A stretch of 64,000 bases of DNA, from assembly GCA_964035545.1 (NCBI GenBank), contig OZ037767.1:6038207-6102206 (forward strand), given 5' to 3'. The translations under genes and the position numbers were made by a program. The DNA comes from Bugula neritina. Its lineage: Eukaryota; Bryozoa; Gymnolaemata; Cheilostomatida; Bugulidae. A model generated the notes under the pieces. The model was not told the origin of the DNA and ran no database searches. It saw nothing but the letters and a program-made list of their open reading frames with translations. Positions 12,464-24,908 of the stretch are shown in pieces (position 1 is the stretch's first letter; the number at the start of each line of letters is the position of its first letter).

Positions 12464-12669
12464 GAGGGGGCAGCCGTGGTCTAGGGATTAGAGCGTTTGC
12501 CTAGCAAATACCAAGTCATGAGTTCGAGCCTGACAAAGGCTATTGGTGATGTTAGGAAGAGCATCCAGTCATAATTGCTCCTGTGCCCCATCTTAATAAG
12601 TACTTAGCCCGATATAACAAAAACCCTTTCCATCAGGGCACAGGGATGACAACTATAAATTTATGTGAG
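12464..12669 (+). mobile_element. tRNA-derived SINE, full-length, with target-site duplication
   Basis: The head carries GTGGTCTAGGGATTAGAGC (A box) and GAGTTCGAGCC (B box). The body contains TGATGTTAGGAAGAGCATCC and GCTCCTGTGCC, and the tail GGGATGACAACTATAAATTT. A 16-bp duplication, ATTATGATAAAGTGTT at 12448-12463 and ATTATGGTAAAGTGTT at 12670-12685, shows insertion by target-primed reverse transcription. The AGGAAGAGCATCC block resembles, from memory, a conserved block in the 3' regions of RTE-type LINEs. I found no such LINE here. Confidence 0.88.
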
Positions 12670-12689
12670 ATTATGGTAAAGTGTTAAAT

Positions 12690-14900
12690 TATACAACAAG
12701 GGAAGGGTGGTAATCATATTACATAAAGGCTTGAAATTGATACTGTGTTGAGAAAAATCATACTACAGCATTTGACCAGCCATGCTTGCAATAACATATG
12801 GATCACTGGTTACACTGACTGGCACTTGTTTTGACAACCAGTTCTGTCACTCTAGTGCAGTGATCATAACTATGATGAACCACTGAATGGTTTTGATGTC
12901 ATTTAGTATGCAAGTGACATCAAAATGCATTTTTGCAATATTTTTCTTGCTGAAGCAATCATGCTACTGGTAGATGTACCTTTACTTGTGATGAATCTCA
13001 AATGTTTAATATTTCAAGTTATTACGTTATACAACACGTTATACAACCTTATACAACATCATCACCATAATATTTTCAGTTGTATTAGTCTGAATAACAT
13101 TAACCTGGTGGCAGAAAAATGAAGATGTTTTAAACTCAATACTTTAAAATTAGCAGAATAAGTAGTCTTAGCTTGTGCAAATACAATTATCACTAGGCTG
13201 GGAGCTCAAATTCTACTTAATAGAAAGGAAATCGTTAGATGCACCACAGAGCTTGGGGTTACTGAGTGCAGTAGACTGAACTTAATTGTTTAAACATCAT
13301 TATCCAAATTCCAAACCTCATCTCCAAACCCCAAGCTATGTGCTGCATCTAGTGACTTACTAAGAAAAAATATTTGTGAAATCACTGGAAGCAGGGAACG
13401 CCGAGTTGGGGGTGACTGGGTGCAGAGTTTGTATCACCATCATGGTTCAAATCCCAACCCATCAACCACTACACCAACTCACTCGCTGCTTCAAGCAATT
13501 TTCAAATTCTTTCATTGTAGCTGTTCTTGTGCCACTTTCAAAGCTTTTTTGTGGCCTGGTTGTTTTGGGCAAGCAGTTGATGCCCCTTAAAAAGTTCAAT
13601 AGCTGAGTTTAGAGCTGGTATGAACTTCACTGTTGACTGATCATATCTCTAAATATTAAACTGTATGTTAGAGATGAATAGTATTCAACATTTCAGTTAT
13701 ATCAGGGGACTTGAGGGTCATATAAGAATACCACAAAGTCATCGAACTAATGTGTTAGAACCACAAACAACAACATTGATAAGCCTTTGACCGTTAGTCA
13801 TGGTACATAGACTTCACATGTGACTGAACATCTACGTAATAGAATAGCACTTGATCTCCACAATAACAACAGTACGCTACAAAACAATATAAGGTTATAT
13901 GGTATCCTAAGGCACGCATTTATAGATAACCTTTCCAACAAGCAGCAATATATTAGATACATTATCAGGGGCTAAATTACATAACAAGGAAATACAAACA
14001 ACAAACACTTCAAAATGAGGCATGAAATTTTTTCCTATAGAATCTAGAGGCTCAAAATAGCGCGAGTCACTCCGAGTGTGATATTCCATTAGTCAATTGT
14101 GTACGAGTAGCCGATATTCTAGTACCAGCATAAACTAAAGAAAATATGTCAGGTAAATGTGGTAGGAGATTGCACATAAAAACAGGAAAGTTTGTAATGC
14201 TATATTTATATCAACTCATGACTTGCATGTGGAATATTCTAGAACACAAACTAACTCTTCATGCTAGACAAGGCATGACTCAGCTAATTTTACCTGGTGT
14301 ATGCTTTCAAAATGTAGTTCCGTGTGGTTTGGATTGTGTAGCTTTAACTGCTTTGTAGTCCCAGTTTTTAGCATTGTTAATGTCTTAATTGGAAAATTAA
14401 TATATTCTAAAAATCTCCACTAGATGCTATAAGCTACACAATTTTTAAAAATGAGCAATACATTCAATACATTCAATTCAAAAATAAAATAGAAATACTT
14501 GAGAGGTTTAAAAAAATTAGACAGCATAATATTACTTGAGTGGAGAAAACATCATTAAAAAAACTTATAATATAATTAACTCTAGTCCTTGATTGGAGTA
14601 TAAAAAGTCATCTGTCTGTATTTTGTTATAAAACCAAGCTTACACCCAAGGCCAACTGAAAAGTTAAAAACAAAATGGACAGACAATCTACATTTTTAGG
14701 CTAAACAGCTTTGTCCAGAACATGTCTGTAGTTATGGCATTGCTTTGTTTCTTATGATAGGTTCTTGTTTTTGGTTTGAAGTGTGAGTTGTACATCTTGA
14801 AATCAAAAATATGGGTATAGATATTAAGCAGCTGCTAAAATCATCAAACGTACATAAACTGAATAAACTTTTATTTCAAACCAGATCTGTTTCTCTGCTT
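12690..14900. other. gene-free stretch with an imperfect hairpin
   Basis: No supported gene. An imperfect inverted repeat spans about 13232-13352, with arms containing GAGCTTGGGGTT and AACCCCAAGCT plus flanking matches. A further B-box-like GGTTCAAATCCCAACCC lies near 13443-13460, possibly a decayed SINE head. Confidence 0.4.
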
Positions 14901-15036
14901 GTGGAAGTATATACAAGTCACACAGTAACTAAACTAGATGTGACACTGTGGAAGTATATACAAGTCACACAGTAACTAAACTAAATGTGACACTGTGGAA
15001 GTATATACAAGTCACACAGTAACTAAACTAGATGTG
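14901..15036 (+). repeat. 47-bp tandem repeat, three near-identical copies
   Basis: Units start at 14901, 14948 and 14995, each beginning GTGGAAGTATATACAAGTCA. They differ by one substitution (CTAGATG versus CTAAATG), so the expansion is recent. The third unit stops just short of the TGACACT end. Confidence 0.92.
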
Positions 15037-15668
15037 TAACTATAGGAAAACCTATGGCTTGTATATCAAAGAGATGCTGAACTAAAATATTATGTTACTA
15101 AACATTTTATTAGCACCCTGTATAATTATGGGATAAAAGGCAATATTGACAATACTTCCAGTCGCTGGTAGACTCACAGCTGTTTTTCAATAATAATTAT
15201 TGCACTGAGTTGCAATATGTCAAGTGGTGGTGAACCAAAAAGTAATTAATTTCTTGAGTCTTTGTCCACCTAAAAAATTTAACAATAGCTTAAAAAACAT
15301 TTTGTTTTCCTCAGATTTGTAGTGTAAGTAAACGTAAATGTTTCTTCATCATTGCGACATCTATTCATATTTTGAATTCGCCCACAGTGTGATGACGTAG
15401 TAACCAGTATTATAATAATAATATCTTCCAAGTCAACTCAAAACCAACTGTCATAGTAAAGCTGTAGACACACATGCTCATGCTAAAGAAAATAGACAAT
15501 TTTATTTCAGTTTACAGTTTGTTTAATATAAAAAGTGTTGGTGTATTTAATAAATTATAACTTATAAATAACATAAGTCCGTGAATTTACAATATTTCTA
15601 CCATGAAAAGTTTAGAGATACCATCACATTTCAATAGTTGAAAATGCTTTTACACAAGCATTTACTGT
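15037..15668. other. gene-free stretch
   Basis: AT-rich; nothing recognised except the left target-site duplication of the next SINE at 15656-15668. Confidence 0.45.
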
Positions 15669-15873
15669 GAGAGCAGCTATGGTTTTTATGGTTAGAGCAT
15701 TAGCTTAGTAAGCACAGGGTCAGTGGTTTAATCCCCAGTAAAGTTCATTAGTGATGTTAGGAAGAGCATTGAGTTATAATTGCTCCTGTGCCACTATAGA
15801 AACATGTCCTTAGCCAGTTTAACAGAGACTCTTTTCATCAGGTTCTCAGAGGATAGTGACTATAAATATTTAT
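15669..15873 (+). mobile_element. tRNA-derived SINE, diverged copy
   Basis: Same family as 12464-12669. It carries GGTTAGAGCATTAGC (A box), GTGGTTTAATCCCC (B box), TGATGTTAGGAAGAGCAT and GCTCCTGTGCC. A 13-bp duplication AAGCATTTACTGT flanks it at 15656-15668 and 15874-15886. Confidence 0.85.
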
Positions 15874-15950
15874 AAGCATTTACTGTAAATGTATAGTTAA
15901 ATCTGCTTCATACATTCAAGCGCATCAATTTCTGATTGATTAGACTTAAA

Positions 15951-16164
15951 ACTCACGCAAGTTTATAGTCACCATCCCTGTGAGAAAACCTCTAATGTAA
16001 AGGGTTTTGTTAAATCAGGCTAAGGACTTATTAAGATGAGGCACAGGAGCAATTATGACTGGATGCTCTTCCTGACATCACCAATGGCCTTTGTCAGGGC
16101 TCGAAACCCATGATTTTGTGTTTACGAAGCAAACGCTCTAACCCCTAGACCACGGCTGCTCCCC
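15951..16164 (-). mobile_element. tRNA-derived SINE, minus-strand copy
   Basis: Reverse orientation of the same family, with the head at 16164 and the tail at 15951. It is flanked by a 20-bp duplication with two mismatches (15931-15950 and 16165-16184), starting TCTGATT. It faces the plus-strand copy 77 bases away, making a large inverted pair. Confidence 0.87.
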
Positions 16165-16300
16165 TCTGATTTATTAGACTTAGACAGCACATATTTTAGT
16201 TTCTATCCTTAAACACAATTATCCTGACGATTCTCATGGCTTCTTCAATCAATTTATACCATAATTGAGTCTTTGACCACTATAATTTTCAATTGCTTAT

Positions 16301-16463
16301 CACTGCGTTTCCATGACTGCGCATAATGCGAATGAATGCTTCGTACGGATTATTTGTGGTTTGTGGTTTGCATTACCTTATAGTTGCGGTTTCATCCGAT
16401 GTAACTGTTTCCATTAGCCGAATGAAAAAATCCATTGCATAATGCGATAATGGAAACGCAGTG
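16301..16463. mobile_element. 163-bp MITE with CACTGCGTTTCCAT ends
   Basis: The 14-bp terminal inverted repeats CACTGCGTTTCCAT and ATGGAAACGCAGTG are perfect. TAT stands immediately outside both ends, consistent with a 3-bp duplication. There is no coding capacity. The interior has further inverted GCATAATGCG/GCATTATGC motifs. The superfamily is uncertain. Confidence 0.8.
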
Positions 16464-16805
16464 TATTAGAAGTTGAGAAATCTGTCATAGTCATGTGGAA
16501 GTGATTATAAGCAAAGTGTGGCACACATTATAGGAATAGCTTAGAAATAGGATATACAGTTTCAACATATCTACACAGTTCCTTGATGTAACTTTACTAA
16601 TTATATCTCTGCTGGAGCTCATGAAAGAGCCAGGGATCCAGTGTGAGCCAAATTCTATAAGACATAAGTTTGAGAGCAGCTTCTAACGGCTTACGCAATG
16701 CGGTAATGTAGGCAGTTGCCTTATTAGTAGCAGCAATGCTCAACACAGTGATACTATGCCTGCTGTTATCATTTCAAAAAGCTCACCTGTTTTTTCAATT
16801 AGTTT
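16464..16805. other. gene-free stretch between MITE and nested SINE
   Basis: AT-rich; nothing recognised. Confidence 0.4.
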
Positions 16806-17125
16806 CCATCCCTAACAATAGGGTTTTTAAAGCAGGCTAAAGACTTGTTTAATTTAGATACAGTAGTGGAAAAATTGAGATAGCCTAAATTCTCTTATTT
16901 TCTTAGGAAATTTGGGTTTGGACGAGAGTTAAAACTGTTGCGAGAATGTAACCTCTTTCGTTGCGTTTCTAATCTAGAACACAGGCTTTTCTCAGTTATT
17001 AGGCCTTCCTCACTTGTTGCTACTGTAGAACATGAACCAATGACCTTCCAGACACCACCAATGGCCTCACTGGGTTTCGCACCCATGACTTTGTGCTCAC
17101 TAAATTAACCACAGCTGAACCCTCT
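16806..17125 (-). mobile_element. tRNA-derived SINE interrupted by another repeat
   Basis: The tail half (about 16806-16855, with TTTCCATCCCTAACAATAGG and GCAGGCTAAAGACTTG) and the head half (about 17035-17125, with CACCAATGGCC and TCGCACCCATGACTTTGTG) belong to the same minus-strand SINE. About 150 bases of an unrelated interspersed repeat lie between them, replacing the central SINE block. Confidence 0.75.
16856..17012 (+). repeat. 150-bp interspersed repeat, copy 1
   Basis: It shares CAGTAGTGGA(G/A)AAATTGA at the left, a central GACGAGAGTT...TTGCGAGAA..AAC block and a right end AATCTAGAACACAGGCTTTTC with copies at 38769-38925 and 49162-49310. No inverted ends or pol III boxes were seen. 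Class unknown. Confidence 0.75.
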
Positions 17126-20100
17126 GCTAGCTTGATTAAACCATATGGTAAAAAACCATCTGCATAAAACATACCATATATGGTAATACATGCAATCTTG
17201 CAGCCCATGACTGACTAATCATAACACTTATGACTCATGTAACTCATTTTTATTATCTGTGGACAATTTTGTCCAATGAATAACAAAAACAAGCAAACAA
17301 TGCTAGCTGTATGCAGTATTTGCTTAGGCACACAATTCAATAGCCTTTTTATTTATGAAGGCAGCTAATCCAATTCTAACTAGTTGATACAACAACTTTG
17401 TAAAAGCTTGGGCATGTTTTACATCATTCAAAACTAGTGAACAATATAAACTGCAAAATAATCTTCCTAATTTTGGATATAATTACTAAGTTTGGTGTAA
17501 ACTTTTATGCAAGATATTAAAATGTAGACAATGGAAGGTGGAGCACTATAATCTTGTTTTCTTTATGCGTGTAAAACAATGCATTGTTTATATTTAGCCA
17601 TGTAATGGTTTGGTGCATATAATGCTAAAAATGCATGCGTCACGCTAGCTCATGACCTCAATGAAATGTGACATGTGGAGATGATAGTATAGATTGTTCA
17701 GTAACTTAGGTTTATATTTAGGTCTACACTCACAAACACATGCAGACAACATAGTGTTGCGGATAACACGGTATAATTGTATATTATTTAAATTTTATTA
17801 AATACACAAGGGTTCATCATGCTATTAGCATATTATAAATTATATTTAGCAAAGTATAAAAATCGCGAGGTAACAGATTGCGGAGAAAGGGTCATCTACC
17901 TCATGATTTATTCAACAAGATATAACTAGATAGCAAACTTACATGGAAAAAATTGTGCTATAAACTCTACTTTTGAAAACCAATATAAAATAAGCATAAA
18001 TGATCATTTCAACAACTCTAATGTGTAGTGTTAACATGGCTGCTCTGTCAAAGCATTTGGATTGAAGGTTGAAACCTAATACAATCTTTATTTATTATAC
18101 AAGTTTAATGTATCACCTCTCTATAAATTACATTTCAAAACTGATTTCCTTATTTTGTATGTTGAGTGATTAGCGAAATTTCAAACAGCCAACATCGCTT
18201 GAGGTAAAAGAAGTTCATACTCTGTGTATACAGCTCACAGGTTGTGATTATAAGCAGATATGATGTTGTCTAGCAACGGAGTTGCCTTCCCAGTTTTCTG
18301 ATGAGCTGAACCCAACTTTACAGCAAATTGACACAAACCCGGTTTAGTAAACAAAAAGCATAGTAAAGTGTGTCCATGGCAACACAAAATCACACACATT
18401 TACTACATCACATCAAGAATGTATTTCTAAAATAACACATATAATATTATAAACTTAATTCAATATACAGTAAACACATGGCAGATTAAGATTACTCGCA
18501 AATATAGTTAATTAAGCCAGAAACTATTGTTTAGACAATAAAATAAAATTGGTAACCAAATCTACATCACAGCTCAGGCTAGCAATTGATTGTACTACTA
18601 ATTTTATTGGTTGATATTCAATTTATCATGTATCAGATTATAAAATCATATTAATTTTATATAATATTAGTTTTATAAAATATTCCATTTCTTTAGCTTT
18701 ACAGCAGACTAACAGCGTAAAACTTTAGACTTATTCTCTCCTGACCTGCAATCTTGTTTAAAGTGGTTGACATAATTTATAATATATAATTACATTATTA
18801 CATCAGAACATTATTGCTACATAGGTTAAATATCACTCATGCAGTTGGTACATATTGCTCATACAGTTTTCAAGTTTATTATTTATCTGTTGGGTATTAA
18901 AAAGGTTTGCATTAACTTTATCCATAAAAGTGGGCTAAAAACTTTTGCCACTTATGCAAATGACATACTTAAAATATACTGAGCCAATTTGATTTCTTAA
19001 TTTTTTTGATAAATGGACGTCAAAATTTATGAATGAGCCGATAATTCCAAGCAACTTTTTGTTACGAAATATCCAGACATAAGATAGAGATTTGTTAATA
19101 TGCTTTGACAAGATTTATCTCCACCTTTTCTCTAATCTCGTTATCATAAACCATCTATTAACATTTGCAGTTTAGACATCAAAATACTGGATTACAAAAT
19201 ATTATAAAATGAATTGTAACTAAAAAATTTAACTATTAGAGAAGAGGTGAAGAAACAATAAATTATTTGGACAAAACTGTAATTATTTTATAATGATACA
19301 TGTTTAGCCGTACGTTCTGTACTTGTAGATTGAACTCTTTCAGCCCTTTTGACTCATCTCAGAGTTTTGCGTACCAATATGGTATTCGGAGTGGACATGA
19401 CTTGTGCTGACATTGACAAGTTGTATATAGATTACCATGGCCATGGTTTAATGGGAAGACAAATCCTGAAACAGCTACTGTCCACAAATATACATGATAT
19501 AGATAGTGTAGATCATAGATTATTGCCAGCTCAATGAAATTTCTCACCTTATCAAATAAAATACTAAAACTAAAATATTTTACTGGTATCTTTACTGGCG
19601 TGTGAACTATATAAAAATAGCTATGTCAAGAAAAATATTTTTCATGCAGACTTATCCTTAAAAAGGAGTGTCATAAGACTTTATTCAGGCCCACTTGGAA
19701 AGTGAAGATTATTTATACAAGCGATTAGACACAATGGAAATGCACTGGTTATGCTTTACATTACGACATGGCTTGCTTTTTCTCCTGCTGTAATTATCAG
19801 ACTATACTCTAAACTGTTTTATACTAAACTACAGCTCCTGATATATGATAGGCGCTCAGCGAAATATTGAAATTAGCATATTATATAAGTACTATAGCTA
19901 GTATTAGCATACTATAAGTAGAAGGACATATAATCTATGACAACCTCTCGGTTGAAAGTCAAAAGGTAAGAGTGCTCACACATGATTATTTTTACTTGAA
20001 TAAAATTCTAGTGTACAAACCACAGTTTTACTTTTTACTTTTTACTTTTTACTTCGCTGTTATTATTGCATATATTTACCAATATTTCTATTCATGTACA

Positions 20101-20294
20101 ACTTTATAGAAGCCAAGACCAGCATTAGTTTTGTTTTAATAAAAATTCTAGCTATCAAAATATTCTTAACTAGTTTAAACTGAAACTTTCAATATAAGAT
20201 GCATGTAGAAATTTTTTGTTACTGAAGTTGGCTTAGTTCTTTAAAATGGAAAAGTATGTAAGTTTTGTAGCTTACTCAAAACCGAAGAGGCATA
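17126..20294. other. gene-free stretch upstream of the fucosyltransferase
   Basis: AT-rich. Contains a 12-bp palindrome CCATGGCCATGG at about 19436-19447 and a short TTTTTAC microsatellite at about 20023-20054. Overlapping open frames on both strands at 19349-19547 match nothing known. Confidence 0.45.
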
Positions 20295-23200
20295 ATGAAA
20301 AAGGGAAAGTTAAAAATCGTAACAAGATTGAAGATACAACGAAATGCACTCAGTTTTATTTGGAGACACGGGTTCTATATTTGGTTGACACTCATCACTG
20401 TTTACCTCGCCTTTACTATCTTTCTCAACATCTGGCAAATGAAGGTAACACTAATCTACATAAACAGGTTACTAACTTAGTTGACGTAGATAAATGGCTC
20501 AGTTTCTACAGGAAGTAGATAACTGCACAGGAAACTCAAATGTCTGTCATACACTTTAATACAACACTTTGGTTCCGGAGATTGTGAGGAGTAATTAGGA
20601 TTAAGTTTTCTCACCAGATTTCTAACAGCAGTAATATGTTTTTTAGAGTGTAACGCGACAAACTTAAGCAGTTTGGGTGGTCCATCCACCAATTTAATCA
20701 CGAATCATTGACTGCAGTATCTTTTTGTCCTTTGAGTGCTATAAAATATAATATACTCTTCTTAAAGAAGCAGGGTGGCTCAGTTTAGTATTATATAACT
20801 AACTCATTTAGTGTATCTAACCAGTTAGGTACCAGGCTGTTCTTGTTAAACAAATACTCACTCTTCTTAAGCAATCAATGATTATTTGCCAAAAGAATAT
20901 ATAATAAGCAGCCCTTCTGTATACTTAGATATATAGTACTGAATGCTGCTGCCACTGCTGCTGCAACTGCTGCTGCTGCATTGTATTGTGTTGTATTGTG
21001 TTGACAAAAACATAGGAATTATAATAAATTTAGAATTTCTAAAATGTTGCCCTTTTGACTTTGCAATTTCTCGCTTAGCTAAAGATTTATTTAGCGCCAC
21101 ACCAATTATTATGTTAACTTTGAACAAAAGTATTTGCCCATGTTTTATTCTTCATCGAATTTGTGTTTATATAGATGTTGTCGTTGTTGCAAGTGTTACT
21201 TGCTTTTATTGCATGACCTATATTTTCAGCCTCTGCAACTTATATTTGGAACGGTATAAATATAATGTTATTTAATTTTAGCTGATGGAAATACATTGAG
21301 TTATCTATTAACGGAGTTTGGGGTTCATTCAAAGCAGATTCATTGTAGAAATGTTATAAAATGTGTTATTCTAATATATGCATGTAGTTGGTATTGTATT
21401 ATATATTCAACTATCTACTGCTTCAAGTCTTTCTAGTTTAAGTTAATTATTGATATATTTAGTTGCATTGAATGAAACTTGCTTACACATAACAAATGAT
21501 AAACCTTACTCAATGTGTTTCCAACAGCTCAGAATTTCTCTGCTCTATTTTTTTCTGTTACTCCTGACTCTGTAACTTTTAGTACTCTACTTTTTAACTC
21601 TACAACTCTTGACTCTGTGCGTAACTTTTACCCTCTAAACACACTTTGCTGTAATGTAGGCCGTAACAGCAAATGTCAGCCGTTTTTAATAATGTCTGAG
21701 CTTCCCATATGCACTACGGTACGTTAGGATCAAGCACTGCTTGATTAAAAAAAGTTTCGTCTAGCCCATATTGGACAGGGAGACGTTTGCGTCAACTCAT
21801 TGGATATAAGTGTCCAATGAGGTGTCGTAGATCGTATCCAGGAGCAGACTTAGGAACTTCAGACCAGACACATTAAAAATGGCTGACATTTTATTTTGCA
21901 GCCTACGTTATGAAAAGGAGGTACACTCTGCAACTTTTACCTCTTTTATACTTTTAACTTTGCATTTTTTAGCTATGCGACTTTTAGCTATGCAACTTTT
22001 AACTCTGCAATTTTTAACCCTGTTTGCAACTTTAAATTAAAAACTATATATATATATAACTAATAATTCTGTAACTTTTAGCACGCTTGAAAATTACCAA
22101 TTTTGAAAGTTCTTATTTTCAACTCTCTGTTATTTAATCATATTAACAAATGCTGCAACCTCTCTATGTAACTAGATTTTTATTTTATCTGCATGATGGA
22201 CTGATTACAACATCTATACCCTGACACGCATCATGCTTGTAACTTTCCTTGCAGCCTTATTCACCTTAATGACTGCTAAAATTCCGCATCCAACAATATT
22301 AAAATATTAATTATTTCTAAATTAGAAAAAGGAATAAGTTTACTTTATATGCCATTTGATAATTATAAAAAGAAATCTAAAAAAAATTAAGTCTTAAAGC
22401 AAGTTTTGCCAAAATTTATAGTCAAATAGATCCTCAAACATTAACAAAAAAACCTTAAAACCATCTGCAAAATATTTCTCAACACATTGAGGTAAAAATT
22501 TATAGCTATTTCGAACATATTGCTCATATACTGTACAGAGTATATGATTTTTAAAATATTATAAATGCTAGTATATAAAGCTTGTATTGAGTAGCGCCCT
22601 TGCCAGATACTCCCATTGTTTAGTGTCTGTAGTGCAACCTTGTGAAGCTACATGTATGTATAATAAAACATTCTAAGCTGTATGATAAATGATAGCTGAA
22701 TCAACATAGTCTGTCATATTAGTTATTACTATCAAGCATTCCATAATATATTTTCAACTATAATGTTGAATGTAAAGATCTTTGGGACATGTTTTTATAG
22801 AATCCACATTTGTCCACATTTGCAAGGAAAACATGCATGATTATGTATCAATAAAACTTTCATTTCTACTAATAGGTTGTGGGCCATAGCTACATAAACA
22901 TAAACATGTATACACTAAAATTAATGCAATGTTATAATTGATTTATTCCAGATATATGATACGCACAACTATATTAATATTTTAATTATTAGAAATACTT
23001 ATTTTTCAAATTTGTATTAATACATCAAGCTCATTGACCTTCAGAATATTTGGCATATAAATGTATCATGAGAATTTTACTAGAGCTCAGTGGAATTATT
23101 TATAACTCTTACATTACAGGAACTGAATTTTCAAGTGAGAAATGGACAGAGACTGTTTACTCTGCCATCAAAACATAAACTAAGGGAACAGGTGGTATAC

Positions 23201-24839
23201 CACCCTAATAATAAGAATCAAAAATACAGACTAAGAGAGCAGGTGGTATACCACCCTATTAACAAGAATACAATCAATGTAGAGACGTCAAATATAGAAA
23301 AAAGAGTTGCAGTGAAGAAGAAAATGGCCCCAAAACCTGAAGCATATCAAAATCCACTTCCACAAAGTCATAAAGTGGTACAAAAAGAAGGTCACAGAAG
23401 AAGTGCCTCACAAGTCTTGTCACATCACTTACCTAGCAGCCTATTAGCAGCTGCCAAGACTGCTAACCAATCAAATAATGCTGTCAAGACTGCTAACCAA
23501 TCAAAGAAGGCTGCAAAAGTAGTCAACCAATCTAATAGTGCTGCAAAGACTGCTAGCCAATCAAATAATGCCACCAAAACTGTCAACCAAGCGAATCAAG
23601 CTGTCAGGACTGCTAATCAACCAAAGAAGGCTGCAAAGGTAGCCAACCAATCAAACAGTGCTGCAAAGACTGCTAGCCAATCAAATAGTGCCACCAAAAC
23701 TGTTAACCAATCGAATAAAGCTGTAAAGACTGATAACCAACCGAAGAAGGCTGAAAAGGCTGCTAACCAATCGAATAAGGCTGTCAAGGCAGTTAACCAA
23801 TCAAAGAAGGAACCAAAGACAAACTTGAAGCACAGCGAAAATATGCAGCACCCGAAGAAGCCTTTGCCTGCTAAACCAGCGAATATAACCACAACACTTC
23901 TACCTCATCAAAAAGGTAGGCAACATTGCTGCCAATACAGCTGCTGCCAACGAGTTATGGCAATGGGCTATGGGCATCTGGAACTTGTTAACTTGCAAAA
24001 CAAACCTAATTGTACATATTAGTGAATTTATTATAGCACAGTCACTTACAGTGAATACTTTATGTATATTACAGAATTGAAAAATATTTTGGAGTTGGAG
24101 TTTTCTGCATAGTATGATGGAAGTAGATTATTATTGAATACAATACAGTTCTTTTTACCCACCAGTAGCCTCAGTTTATCAAGCTAACACCTGGTTTTCT
24201 TAGCTTCACTGAGCAGTTTATACAGCAATAGTCACAATATCTAAATCTGTTCAACTTTTTAACAACAAAATATACTTATTGATAATCATATAATTAGGAT
24301 GCATAATATAATGACAAAAACTGTGTTGATAGTTTGCACAAACTCTATGCTTATATTATATATTGTATATTGTATATACTATATATACTATATTGTATAT
24401 ATATTGTAAAGTGTATATTTCACTGATTATAATTATAGTACTTGTGTAAGCTAACCTCTAGATTATTGAAAAGTACATGTATGATGTTTACGTTCATCTT
24501 TACAATGATTTGTAGACTTTCTAGGAACTGAAGGCAAAATCATATTACTGTGGACAAAACTTACGGCTAGAAAACCGTTGTGGAATTTCAGAACCTGGTC
24601 ATTGAAAAAGTGTCCATACAAATGTCAGATAACTGGAGACAGACGCTTCTTGAACCAATCATCTCTTGTGTTATTTAGGTGAGAGGCGGCCATTGCTTTG
24701 GGTTGTTCAATTAATTTATTAATTTGTTGAAAAATTATAAGCTAACTCTTCAGTATAAATTTGTTATAGGCTACAATAAAATAGCTTGATAAGCATTTTA
24801 CAGTGAAAAGAAAACGTGACAGTTATATATGTATATAGG

Positions 24840-24908
<69 letters not shown>

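Noticed and set aside
12464-12540. A possible tRNA gene (good A and B boxes)
   Set aside because: There is no acceptor stem pairing, and the block is the head of a dispersed SINE with a body, tail and target-site duplication.
23617-23892. Minus-strand frame of Phe/Leu/Trp-rich decapeptides
   Set aside because: It is the antisense of the fucosyltransferase stem minisatellite.
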